Positions 31,045 through 40,853 of a stretch of 64,000 nt of DNA are shown one piece after another; within the stretch, counting starts at the first letter, position 1; every line of letters begins with the position of its first letter. The stretch covers positions 38,414,777 to 38,478,776 of the forward strand of contig NC_064764.1 in NCBI RefSeq assembly GCF_011397635.1. The letters are read 5' to 3'. This DNA is from Epinephelus fuscoguttatus (Eukaryota > Chordata > Actinopteri > Perciformes > Serranidae). Position numbers and translations under genes: made by a program. The notes below the pieces were generated by a model. That model did not search any database, had not been told where the DNA came from, and saw nothing but the letters and a program-made list of their open reading frames with translations.

Positions 31045-32664
31045 TACAAGCCAAAAGTTTGGACACACCTTCTCATTCAATGCGTTTTCTTTATTTTCAT
31101 GACTATTTACATTGTAGATTCTCACTGAAGGCATCAAAACTATGAATGAACACATGTGGAGTTATGTACTTAACAAAAAAAGGTGAAATAACTGAAAACA
31201 TGTTTTATATTCTAGTTTCTTCAAAATAGCCACCCTTTGCTCTGATTACTGCTTTGCACACTCTTGGCATTCTCTCCATGAGCTTCAAGAGGTAGTCACC
31301 TGAAATGGTTTCCACTTCACAGGTGTGCCTTATCAGGGTTAATTAGTGGAATTTCTTGCTTTATCAATGGGGTTGGGACCATCAGTTGTGTTGTGCAGAA
31401 GTCAGGTTAATACACAGCCGACAGCCCTATTGGACAACTGTTAAAATTCATATTATGGCAAGAACCAATCAGCTAACTAAAGAAAAACCAGTGGCCATCA
31501 TTACTTTAAGAAATGAAGGTCAGTCAATCCGGAAAATTGCAAAAACTTTAAATGTGTCCCCAAGTGGAGTCGCAAAAACCATCAAGCGCTACAACGAAAC
31601 TGGCACACATGAGGACCGACCCAGGAAAGGAAGACCAAGAGTCACCTCTGCTTCTGAGGATAAGTTCATCCGAGTCACCAGCCTCAGAAATCGCAAGTTA
31701 ACAGCAGCTCAGATCAGAGACCAGATGAATGCCACACAGAGTTCTAGCAGCAGACCCATCTCTAGAACAACTGTTAAGAGGAGACTGCGCCAATCAGGCC
31801 TTCATGGTCAAATAGCTGCTAGGAAACCACTGCTAAGGAGAGGCAACAAGCAGAAGAGATTTGTTTGGGCCAAGAAACACAAGGAATGGACATTAGACCA
31901 GTGGAAATCTGTGCTTTGGTCTGATGAGTCCAAATTTGAGATCTTTGGTTCCAACCGCCGTGTCTTTGTGAGACGCAGAAAAGGTGAGCGGATGGATTCC
32001 ACATGCCTGGTTCCCACTGTGAAGCATGGAGGAGGAGGTGTGATGGTGTGTTTTGCTGGTGGCACTGTTGGGGATTTATTCAAAATTGAAGGCACACTGA
32101 ACCAGCATGGCTACCACAGCATCCTGCAGCGACATGCCATCCCATCCGGTTTGCGTTTAGTTGGACGATCATTTATTTTTCAACAGGACAATGACCCCAA
32201 ACACACCTCCAGGCTGTGTAAGGGCTATTTGACCAAGAAGGAGAGTGATGGAGTGCTGCGGCAGATGACCTGGCCTCCACAGTCACTGGACCTGAACCCA
32301 ATCGAGATGGTTTGGGGTGAGCTGGACCGCAGAGTGAAGGCAAAGGGGCCAACAAGTGCTAAACACCTCTGGGAACTCCTTCAAGACTGTTGGAAAACCA
32401 TTTCAGGTGACTACCTCTTGAAGCTCATGGAGAGAATGCCAAGAGTGTGCAAAGCAGTAATCAGAGCAAAGGGTGGCTATTTTGAAGAAACTAGAATATA
32501 AAACATGTTTTCAGTTATTTCACCTTTTTTTGTTAAGTACATAACTCCACATGTGTTCATTCATAGTTTTGATGCCTTCAGTGAGAATCTACAATGTAAA
32601 TAGTCATGAAAATAAAGAAAACGCATTGAATGAGAAGGTGTGTCCAAACTTTTGGCCTGTACTG
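31042..32664 (+). mobile_element. Tc1 transposon with intact transposase
   Basis: The 1623-base element has terminal inverted repeats starting CAGTACA(A/G)GCCAAAAG and extending for well over 100 bases with near identity between ends. TA follows the right end (32665-32666). The left flank is CA, a likely single substitution in the target TA. I recognise the terminal sequence as a Tc1 lineage found in many fishes and in lampreys. The transposase is uninterrupted, so this may be among the younger insertions in the window. Confidence 0.93.
31455..32501 (+). CDS. Tc1 transposase, intact
   Basis: A 348-residue frame from ATG 31455 (MARTNQLTKEKPVAI). The frame is open further upstream, but this ATG fits the family length (about 340) and start. 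Residues 1-110 are the bipartite paired-type DNA-binding domain with two helix-turn-helix motifs and a GRP-type linker (RPRKGRPRV). The DDE catalytic triad is seen as WSDESKFE (first D), FQQDNDPKHTS (second D) and LNPIEMVWG (E, about 34 residues after the second D). The glycine-rich box HGGGGVMVC lies between. The enzyme binds its inverted repeats and moves the element to TA sites in the nucleus. No stop or frameshift is visible, so it could encode an active enzyme. Confidence 0.93.
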   Translation: MARTNQLTKEKPVAIITLRNEGQSIRKIAKTLNVSPSGVAKTIKRYNETGTHEDRPRKGRPRVTSASEDKFIRVTSLRNRKLTAAQIRDQMNATQSSSSRPISRTTVKRRLRQSGLHGQIAARKPLLRRGNKQKRFVWAKKHKEWTLDQWKSVLWSDESKFEIFGSNRRVFVRRRKGERMDSTCLVPTVKHGGGGVMVCFAGGTVGDLFKIEGTLNQHGYHSILQRHAIPSGLRLVGRSFIFQQDNDPKHTSRLCKGYLTKKESDGVLRQMTWPPQSLDLNPIEMVWGELDRRVKAKGPTSAKHLWELLQDCWKTISGDYLLKLMERMPRVCKAVIRAKGGYFEETRI

Positions 32665-32699
32665 TATATATAGCTCTGCTGGTTTTCTACCCCGACTAT

Positions 32700-33072
32700 A
32701 GACTATAGAGGGAATCGCCTTACAAGGCGTACAGATGAGTCATGGCCTTGTAAAAGATTATGTTTGTTTCTTTTAGTTGGCGAGAATGTGTCGCCGCAAA
32801 CGCGACAAACATCCACTAACTTTGACGGCGTTTTCTGCGAGCACGGCTGAGCCATTTTGTACCGCTACACGTGTTTCCAGTGGGACTATGTTTACAAGCA
32901 CAACAGTTCAGCGAGCCACCAAAGGACCGCCCTGCAGATTTACTATTGGTTCTGCAACGTAGGGAGTTTTTTTAAACTCTGAAATTGTATCCGCCCATCT
33001 AAACACAAAATCAGGGAGAAAGTCATCAGTCTTTAGTTAAGCAAAGCGTCTAAAGACTGACTTGTGAGTCTA
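32700..33072. other. Right part of hAT-like element
   Basis: Non-coding. A short frame at 32777-32962 (RRKRDKHPLTLT...) has no recognised domain and no support from a second copy. Confidence 0.5.
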
Positions 33073-33081
33073 GCCCAACAC

Positions 33082-33247
33082 AACAACTAAAGCTTTCATT
33101 TCTATCATTTATTTATGTTCAAAGCATCATTTCAGTGAATTGTGGCCATTTTGTTGCAAACAGAGATTACTGGCCTGATGAGGCTCCTGTTTCACAGAGA
33201 AAAGATGCTCCAGATTCGCCACACTTTTCCTGCCATAAGAATAACAT
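33082..33247. other. Unit spacer, U4
   Basis: Collinear with 435-595 of U1. No gene. Confidence 0.7.
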
Positions 33248-33250
33248 TAA

Positions 33251-34725
33251 GGGCTCTAGTTTCCCGGCACGGCGCAGGGTGGCACAGGGTGGCGAACCCC
33301 GCGCAGAGCTAGTTTCGAGCAGCGCAACCCGAGGCACACTCAGTTTGGTAGTTTGGCAGACCGAGGTGTGCTGAGATGGGTGTGGCGTCGCAGCAGGGGG
33401 AGGTGTCGACAGATCCAGCTTGGCGCAGTGACAGTTTCGTGCCAAAAGGCTTCGCTGAAGGTGCGCTAAAAGCTCGCCAGCTGAAACCACATCTACTGTC
33501 AGCGCAGGGGGAGCGCAGCCGGTGTAAGCCGAAGTTTGGCTGACCAGTGGACAGTGCGCACACGTCACCAAAACCTCACAGGCAGGTTTCCAGAATATCA
33601 GGCACATTAACAATGCAATAAATAGCCAAAAAACACTATTCAATGCAACTATCTGCAATCAGCACATAAATGTATCTCTATATCGACTGTCCCGTCACAT
33701 CTGATGTCAGATCAAAGGGGATATGTGGTGCCGTTTGTAAAGTGGCTCACGCTGAAAATAACATCAACATTTTGACACATTTAGCTTCAAACAATGTTTA
33801 AAAAAGTGTTAAATATTAAATCTACAATTAGATTTAGATTTAGATTTAATTTTTAGATTTAACATTTAACATTTAGGTGCCACATTTAATATTTAGATTT
33901 AACTATTTAATATATTTCTAAGTTAACAAATATTGCTGTAAATGTGGTAAAAAAAAATCACAACACTTTTCTAAACATTGTTTCAAGCTAAATGTGGCAA
34001 AATGTTGATGTTATTTTCAGCGTGAGCCACTTTACAAACGGCACCCCATAAGGGGATCGGCACCGTTTGGCACGTTTGGCACGCGTAATGGAAACCCAAC
34101 CTGATTTGATTAACAAAATTAATGAGTTCACATCCCTCTCAGCCAACCACAAACAGCCACAGCATCAGATAGGGAGTATATATTCAGCATCTGTCATCTT
34201 AGAAAAGTCAAAAGAAAAGAAACAGAGTGAGACTGCGAGAGAGAAAGAGAAAGCGCACGAGAGAAACGCAACTTTGATTTACAATTGCGGTGACCTCCTC
34301 CCAGGCTACCTTTGCATCATCAGCCCATGGAGGTCTGCTCGCAGTTCCGTATATTCAGACACTGTGAGCTTGGACCTCCCGGACCAAAACATCAGTTTCC
34401 TCCCGGGAGGAGTTTGGCCATCTGACACTGCTGCTCTCTTCTGCCATGGCGAATTGAGTAAACTCTCATTACGCCTTCGCGCGGCGCATTTAAGGGCGAG
34501 CAGAGGGCCTCATTTGATTGGTGTGATGTGTGTAAAACCCACTCCACGCCTTCTCTCCTCCCTCTTTCCGACTTGCGCAGGTAGGAGGGACGGAGGTGGG
34601 ACAGAAGAGTAGCTGCGCCAGGGCGCACGGTGTGCCAAACTTGCAAAATCCGCCTGGCCACACCCAGTTGGCGAAGCGCAGGTGCGCTGCACCCCCGCCT
34701 CGCCCAGTCTGCGAAACTAGAGCCC
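33251..34725. mobile_element. PIF-Harbinger-like element, U4 copy, with inverted centre
   Basis: The terminal GGGCTCTAGTTTC repeats (33251 and 34713-34725) are flanked by TAA (33248-33250 and 34726-34728). This is the same insertion site as 599-3612 in U1, without the Tc1. Internally, two 81-base arms (33730-33810 and 33962-34042) are inverted copies of each other. The AT-rich segment between them is in the opposite orientation to the equivalent segment in U1 (about 2785-2935). A frame (ATG at 34088 to 34612) matches the one at 2981-3499. Confidence 0.82.
33730..34042. repeat. Large inverted repeat in the Harbinger-like element
   Basis: The arms begin gccgtttgtaaagtggctc and end with its complement before accccataagg. 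They are about 81 bases each with a handful of mismatches and a roughly 150-base AT-rich spacer. U1 retains only the left arm. Confidence 0.85.
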
Positions 34726-34904
34726 TAAGTGTTGTGTTTCAGATAAAACTGTCAGTGGAAACAGATCATGTTCCCTTTCAGAGCAGGGACAAAGGGCATT
34801 TTATCATTTCAGCTTAATGTAATTCATCACATTTCTTTACTTTGTGACAATTATTTTTCACATTATCTGTGCAGTCACACTCAGAAGCATCATGGAGTTT
34901 TATT

Positions 34905-35370
34905 TTGTGGCAAGAGGTAAAACAGATGACCGGGTGCCAGGTGTTTGAAGATGTTGTATGTGACTGAGCTTATGCTGCTGCTGATGGGTCTTAGTGATGC
35001 TCCTTCCTTGTGTCTCTTATGGAGTCCATAGATGCATGGGATGGCCTCATCAGGGTACAGTCGATAATACAGTGGTCTGTCAATGACTTTGTCCTTTTCC
35101 AGTCTTTGTAAAGAATCTATGACCTTCTTTTGTAGCCACTGAAGCGGCTGATACCTTCAACCTAAGTTGTTCTGCCACTGGGTCTGCCAACTTGTTGTGT
35201 CTGATAACTGACTCTGTTGCTGTGATGAGATCCACAGTCGGTATCTGCTCTGGTGTTACAGCAAAGTTCAGTCCCTTGGCAAGGACATCCTTTTCTGGTT
35301 GGATGAGCTCTCTGTGTGATAACTTTTTCACCCACTTGTCATGTATGTCCGGATGTGCTGTGTTGTGGTC
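34905..35370 (-). pseudogene. Penelope-like fragment, U4, uninterrupted
   Basis: Same content as 3800-4270: minus-strand DIHDKWVKKLSHREL, LNFAVTPEQIPTVDLITATE and DRPLYYRLYPDEAIPCIYG, with the same internal deletion. It has no LINE or retroviral insertion. Confidence 0.68.
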
Positions 35371-35559
35371 CTTGTTTCTGCAGGTCAGTACTTCTGTTCT
35401 ACTGTAGTTGTTATGACGAACAACACTAACATCAAGAGTGTCACCATCCTCAAAAAGATAACATTCTTAAATTCAGAAGCTGTGGATGTACTAGGAGGTC
35501 AGCCTGCTGCTGAAGGGATGCAACACTGATTTCAGGGATCAGGTGATGGTCAGGCCTAC

Positions 35560-35965
35560 AGTTCATCCATGGCTAACCTCATGAGGGACATTCAGTGAGC
35601 CAAGCCCAGCCAGAAGTGAAGGACGAGACAACTCCAACCCCCAAAGCATCCAAGCCATCACGGATCGAAACAACCATCCGCACCCCACACCAGTGACACC
35701 TCCTTCCAAAACTGAACAATGCTTTGACAGGGTTAACCAGGAGGCAGCCATCAAGACTGTGCTCCCTGCCAACCACCACCCCTCACCCTCTTCTCCACCA
35801 GTATGTGCACTGCACTGAGCAGGATTAATGCATGTAAAGCTGCTGGCATCCCGATATACCCCAAAAGTAGAGTCAGGCTCATCTATTTGCTGGAAAATGC
35901 TACAATTGTTTTCCCGCTGGATCCCTCTGCACTGGTACCCCTGCTGTGTGGAGTGGCCTCAGTAA
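35560..35965 (+). other. Fossil LINE-like sequence upstream of TAAR-C
   Basis: Homologous to 18858-19262. The ALSRIN...KAAGIP reading is visible near 35810, with KAAGIP closer to the LINE consensus than in U2. Stops follow. Confidence 0.45.
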
Positions 35966-36133
35966 AATGAATAAGTGGGCTGTTTTTTCTATGTCCTGTT
36001 GACTTTCTAAGATGATGACATAATGTGCAGAGTGAGGAAGGAGGGGCATCAGAGTCCAACAGAGGTTGAGAGTATATGACTCGGGTTTCTTCAGGAAGCT
36101 GGCAGACCTGCAGCTCTCTGCAGATCTCTGAAG

Positions 36134-37507
36134 ATGGAGGTTGAGGACGGAGCAGAGCTCTGCTTTCCACAACTCCTCAACACCTCCTGCAGGAAGCCCA
36201 CCACTTCTTTGCCTGAAACAATTCTCATCACTATTGTGCTGTACTTTATCTCTGTGTTTACTGCTGCTCTCAACCTGCTCGTCATCATCGCAGTCTCCCA
36301 CTTCAGGCAGAGATTAACTCCTCAGCTTCTCTCTACATGCTCTGTAGCTTAAAAATGTGAACAGTTACTGTAGATTTAAAAGAAATGTATTTGAGCTAGT
36401 GCTGAATAATGTTGCACCTCAGAAAGTGTCATCATATTTTAAGTCATGTTTTACCACTTTTTGCACCATAAAGCTCAAATGTGTTTCATGTACCATCTCC
36501 TGCCAATATTTAACATTGCTCTCTATTCACCTTGACATCAACCAAGTTATTTCAATTGTCTACAGTTAACCATATCTTAACTGTAGATGTGATAGATCAG
36601 AAACGTTTTGCATACACGTTTTAGTTGTTTTGTCATTTAGATCTGAGCCTGAACCTGTTGGGTTCATGATGTTTTTCTCTTTCCTTCCAGGCAGCTCCAC
36701 ACACCCACCAACATCCTCCTCCTCTCTCTGGCTGTCTCAGACTTTCTCATGGGCCTCCTGGTGATACCAGGTGAACTTCTCCTAAGAACATCCTGCTGGC
36801 TGTTTGGTGACACTGTGTGTACTCTGTGTGGTTATACTAGCTTCATCATTATGTCTTCTTCGATCGGAGACATGGTGCTCATATCAGTCGACCGCTATGT
36901 GGCTATTTGTGACCCTCTGCATTACACCACCAGAATCACCGTGAAAAGTGTTAAACTCTGTGTGTGTCTGTGTTGGCTCGGTGCTGCTCTCTACAACTGC
37001 CCATTTTTAAAGGATAACCTGATTAAACCAGGCAGCTTTAATTCCTGCCATGGAGAGTGTGTGAGTGTTATTAGCCACATTGCAGGAGCTGTTGACCTTG
37101 TTGTAACCTTTATTGTTCCCATTTCTGTCATTGTCGTTCTGTACATGAGAGTATTTGTTGTGGCTGTGTCTCAGGCTCGTGCCATGCGCTCTCACATCAC
37201 AGCTGTCACTCTCCAGCTTTCAGTGAGTCAAAAAAAAAAGAAATCGGAGCTGAAAGCAGCCAGGACTCTTGGTGTTCTTGTAATTGTGTTTCTAATATGT
37301 TTCTGCCCATATTACTGTGTCACTCTTGCAGGTGGCTATCTGCCCAATAGTTTATTTGTATCTTCTGTGCATTGTCTGTTCTTTTTAAACTCATGTCTTA
37401 ACCCCTTGATCTATGCCTTGTTTTATTCCTGGTTTAGAAAAGCAGTGAAACTCATTGTCAGTCTTCAGATTCTGCAGCCTGGCTCCTGTGAGACCAACAT
37501 ACTGTAG
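36134..37507 (+). CDS. Trace amine-associated receptor (TAAR-C), two exons, apparently intact
   Basis: Exon 1 is 36134-36306 and exon 2 is 36691-37507, giving 329 residues as in TAAR-A. Exon 1 protein is identical to TAAR-A. Exon 2 differs at about 27 residues, clustered in extracellular loop 2 (residues about 160-190) and around TM6-TM7. It retains C3.25, DRYVAIC, S at 3.32, D193 at 5.42, P5.50 and the TAAR fingerprint NSCLNPLIYALFYSWF. The TM6 box reads CFCP instead of the common CWxP. The ICL3 A-run has 10 residues and stays in frame. The intron is 384 bases and starts GC. The upstream flank carries two deletions relative to TAAR-A, which may alter expression. Predicted role: olfactory amine receptor at the plasma membrane. 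Confidence 0.93.
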
Positions 37508-37585
37508 AGAGGCTGTGGAGTGACTGAAATGAGGCCTGCTCTGTGGACAATTGAATGCATTTGTTCATGTTGCTCAGTGAGTGAA

Positions 37586-38145
37586 TGATCAAATACAGAC
37601 AGTGTCTTTAAGTCCAAACTGTGTCTGATCAATAGTAGAAAGGTCTCCATTGTAAGAAAGAGTCACAAGCACCATAAACTGTCCCTAGGTATCACCCGGT
37701 TTCATGTCTCATAAAATCCTATGTGTATTACACATATGAAGAGTCTTCTTTGTTTGTGATAGGAAACATTTCAGCCCAACACAACAACTAAAGCTTTCAT
37801 TTCTATCATTTATTTATTTTCAAAGCATCATCTCAGTGAATTGTGGCCATTTTGTTGCAAACAGAGATTACTGGCCTGATGAGGCTCCTGTTTCACAGAG
37901 AAAAGATGCTCCAGATTAGCCACACTTTTCCTGCCATAAGAATAACATTAAGTGTTTTGTTTCAGATAAAACTGTCAGTGGAAACAGATCATGTTCCCTT
38001 TCAGAGGAGGGACAAAGGGCATTTTATCATTTCAGCTTAATGTAATTCATCACGTTTACTTCATGACAATTATTTTTCACATTATCCATGCAGTCACACT
38101 CAGAAGCATCATGGAGTTTTATTTTGTGGCAAGAAGTAAAACAGA
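37586..38145. repeat. Partial TAAR-array unit U5 with empty transposon sites
   Basis: Begins atcaaatacagac like the other units. It has a single TTAA (37608-37611) where the others carry the TTAA transposon, uninterrupted hAT and Harbinger targets, and ends at taaaacagat (38145) before the Penelope fragment. This is the right edge of the array in this window. Confidence 0.85.
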
Positions 38146-39370
38146 TTATTTGAAAACACATGATTATCTACAGGCCATCACATCTTTGTAATCAAATCTG
38201 CAGAGAAACATACAGTGTAAATCAAAGAACAGAGAAAGTTAAAGTTTCACAAGGTATATGAAATGTGATGGGTTGCAATTTAACACCATTTTTCTTTTCT
38301 TTGAATTCACACAGCATAGCAATTTGTTGTAAAGTGATATCAAATATGATAACAATAAACCAGGCATGTTAATAAAAATTCAGAATGACCTCATGTGTTT
38401 TATTGATGTTTCACAACAAGTAATATAGTTTGGACTGGTCAATTATTACACATTCAAAACTCTAAAATAAAAAAAAATCACAGTAACAGTAAAGGCTTAT
38501 TAATTACAGAGTGGGTGATGATCATTTGAGGGTTGAAGTATTCCTTTAAGTCATGGAGTGGAACAGCAACAGAATTGTATTTGCACATTAACTGCCTGTA
38601 GGAATGAGAATTCACTTACTAAACTTTTTTTTTAAAACACAGTGCATTCATACATTTTAGTTTAATACAACACAGTAACATAAAAGTTTTAAATACACCA
38701 GACACAAAATAAATCTGTCACATGACCCTTGTCTGACAGGAATTTTATGTCAGTTTAACATTTTTGTTGTTGTTTGAGCATTCAGTTCTATCTAATTCTA
38801 TCCAGTAAAATATTTCATAATTATTACATCCATAGATATCCACAAACTGCCATTGCATCATTTCAAATATTCATATTTCTCGAAATATTATCCATAATTT
38901 CTCACATTGTGCATTTAAACAAACTGGACTGGTGATCTCAAATGGAGGCGACCTCCTGGCCTTTTGATTGACACTTACCTTGAGTCAGTAGGAACCTTCC
39001 AATGCTGTTATTATGGCCTCCATAGCCAACAAGGGCCTGAGTCGAAGTATTGTGCAGACTTTGGCAGACTTCACCAATTTAATAACCCACAATCCATTGC
39101 CATATGGACGTGACTCTGAGGGTTTTAAAACTACAGGAAAATAAAAAAATTAATGCATGTGTAAAATAGTTATTGATAGTTAGGCCTAAAATACTTGAAT
39201 TATGTAGGCCAGAAATAATATTCAACCACATCTTGATACAGTGATATTTTTAAGTCAAGACTGTGGAGGGACTGAAACTAAGTAACTAATGTAAGGAAAT
39301 TTGTTTTTGGTAGATTATTACTTTGTTGTGACAATGCTTCTTGGCAATAAATCTTATACTATTGGAAAGC
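38146..39370. other. Non-coding stretch, nothing recognised
   Basis: AT-rich sequence beyond the array. No reading frame, repeat end or RNA gene that I can support. Confidence 0.6.
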
Positions 39371-39374
39371 CTGA

Positions 39375-40853
39375 GGCTGCCCCCGGAGGCATCTGAGGCG
39401 GTGCAAGAGGAAGCAGAAGCGCGGCTGTCGTGGTGGACTTACAGCTAAGCTAAAAGCTAACCCGTTTCGACCGCCGCTTCCATCAGTCCTGCTCTCCAAC
39501 GTACGCTCCCTGGAAAACAAACTGGACTACCTGAAGCTGGACTTAAACACCAAACAGGAGACAAGAAACTGCTGCATCCTCATTCTCACCGAGACGTGGC
39601 TCAACTCTTCTGTCCCGGACACCGCTATTAGCCTGGACGGGCTAACAACATTCAGGTCCGACAGGAGCCATGCTCTCACAGGTAAAACCCGGGGGGGCGG
39701 TGTTTGCATCTACACTAACAACAGCTGGTGTAACAACGCTACTCTGGTCTCCAGTCATTGCTGCGTGGACATAGAGTTTATGATTGTGAGATGCAGACCC
39801 TTCTACCTCCCCCGGGAATTCACCAGCGTCACCATTGTTGCTGTTTACATTCCACCCAGCGCTAACTGTAAACAAGCCCTGAATGTTCTCTACCGTGCCA
39901 TCAGCGACATGCAATCCACACACCCGGAGGGCGTTTTTATTGTTGCTGGGGACTTTAACCAGGCCAACATGAAGACTGTGCTTCCGAATTTTTACCAGCA
40001 TGTCGATTTTGCTACTAGAGGGGAGAATACACTGGACTTGGTTTACACAAACATCAAGAAGGCATTCAGAGCAGCCCCCCGCCCCCACCTTGGCTCCTCA
40101 GACCACCTCTCTGTTATGCTAATTCCTGCTTACCAGCCCTTGCTCACCAGAGAAAAGCCTGCTGTGAAGAAGGTGAGAGTGTGGCCTGAGGGAGCCATGT
40201 CTGCACTGCAAGACTGTTTTGAGCGCACCGAATGGAGCATGTTCAGAGAGGCTGCAACAGACAATCAACACACCAATGTGGGAGAGTACGCTGCATCTGT
40301 GTCGGGCTACATACAGTGGTGCATGGAGGGGGTTACAGTCACAAAGACCATCAACACACGGGCCAACCAGAAACCTTGGATGACTAAGGAGGTGCGTGAA
40401 AGACTGAGGGAGCGCAATGCTGCGTTCAAATCTGGTGATGCGACGGCACTCAGATCAGCGAGGGCAAATCTGAACCGTGCCATCAAAGTAGCAAAGCGCA
40501 CCCACAGTCACAAGGTCCAAGGCTTCTTCCAGGACCCCAGCAACACCAGACAACTGTGGCAGGGCATCCAGACTGTCACTGACTACAAAGCCACACCCAC
40601 ACACTGTCAGGATGACATCGGCTTCCTCAATGAGCTAAATAACTTGTTCGGAAGGTTTGAAGCTCTGAACAACAACCCTGTGAGGAAAGCTACCCCCCAC
40701 CCCGACGAACAGGCACTCAGGCTCGAAACCACTGCAGTGCGGAGAGCCCTGAGGAAGGTCAACGCACGGAAAGCTGCAGGCCCTGACAACATTCCAAGGA
40801 ATGTGCAGACCAGCTGGCCCACGTGCTCACAGACATCTTCAACACCTCACTGA
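39375..40853 (+). pseudogene. LINE endonuclease and RT N-terminal part
   Basis: The frame is open from 39375, although the first in-frame ATG is much later. It has LLSNVRSLENKLDYLKLDL, ILTETWLNSSVPD, GGGVCIYTNNSW, VAVYIPPSAN, VFIVAGDFNQANMKT (GDFN motif) and LGSSDHLSVMLI (SDH motif), which together make an AP-type endonuclease. The linker then leads to [14 protein letters not shown]. The frame is lost at about 40800 by a small deletion, and the RT continues in a second frame from 40823. The combined product would nick DNA and prime reverse transcription. This copy is broken by that shift. Confidence 0.85.

Larger units (their letters stand above)
30291..33072. mobile_element. hAT-like non-autonomous DNA transposon with nested Tc1
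   Basis: The ends tagtctcgcc (30291) and gagtcta (to 33072) form a short imperfect inverted repeat. The flanking words cccaacac (30283-30290 and 33074-33081) give an 8- to 10-base target duplication. The empty site cagcccaacacaacaac occurs at about 22924 and 37774. Subterminal hairpins lie at 30302-30338 and about 33029-33057. An internal inverted repeat of about 55 bases pairs 30543-30597 with 30775-30832. No hAT transposase is seen. An 8-base duplication suggests hAT. Nine would suggest a Mutator-like element, and the boundary is ambiguous by one or two bases. Confidence 0.75.
29130..37507. repeat. Duplicated TAAR-array unit U4
   Basis: A complete unit with TTAA transposon, hAT-like insertion holding an intact Tc1, spacer, Harbinger element, uninterrupted Penelope fragment, fossil LINE and TAAR-C. 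It resembles U1 in having the Harbinger insertion and lacking the Rex3 LINE. Confidence 0.85.

Noticed and set aside
30958-31155. Minus-strand frame across the (TA)n run
   Set aside because: Generated by the dinucleotide repeat and the Tc1 inverted repeat.
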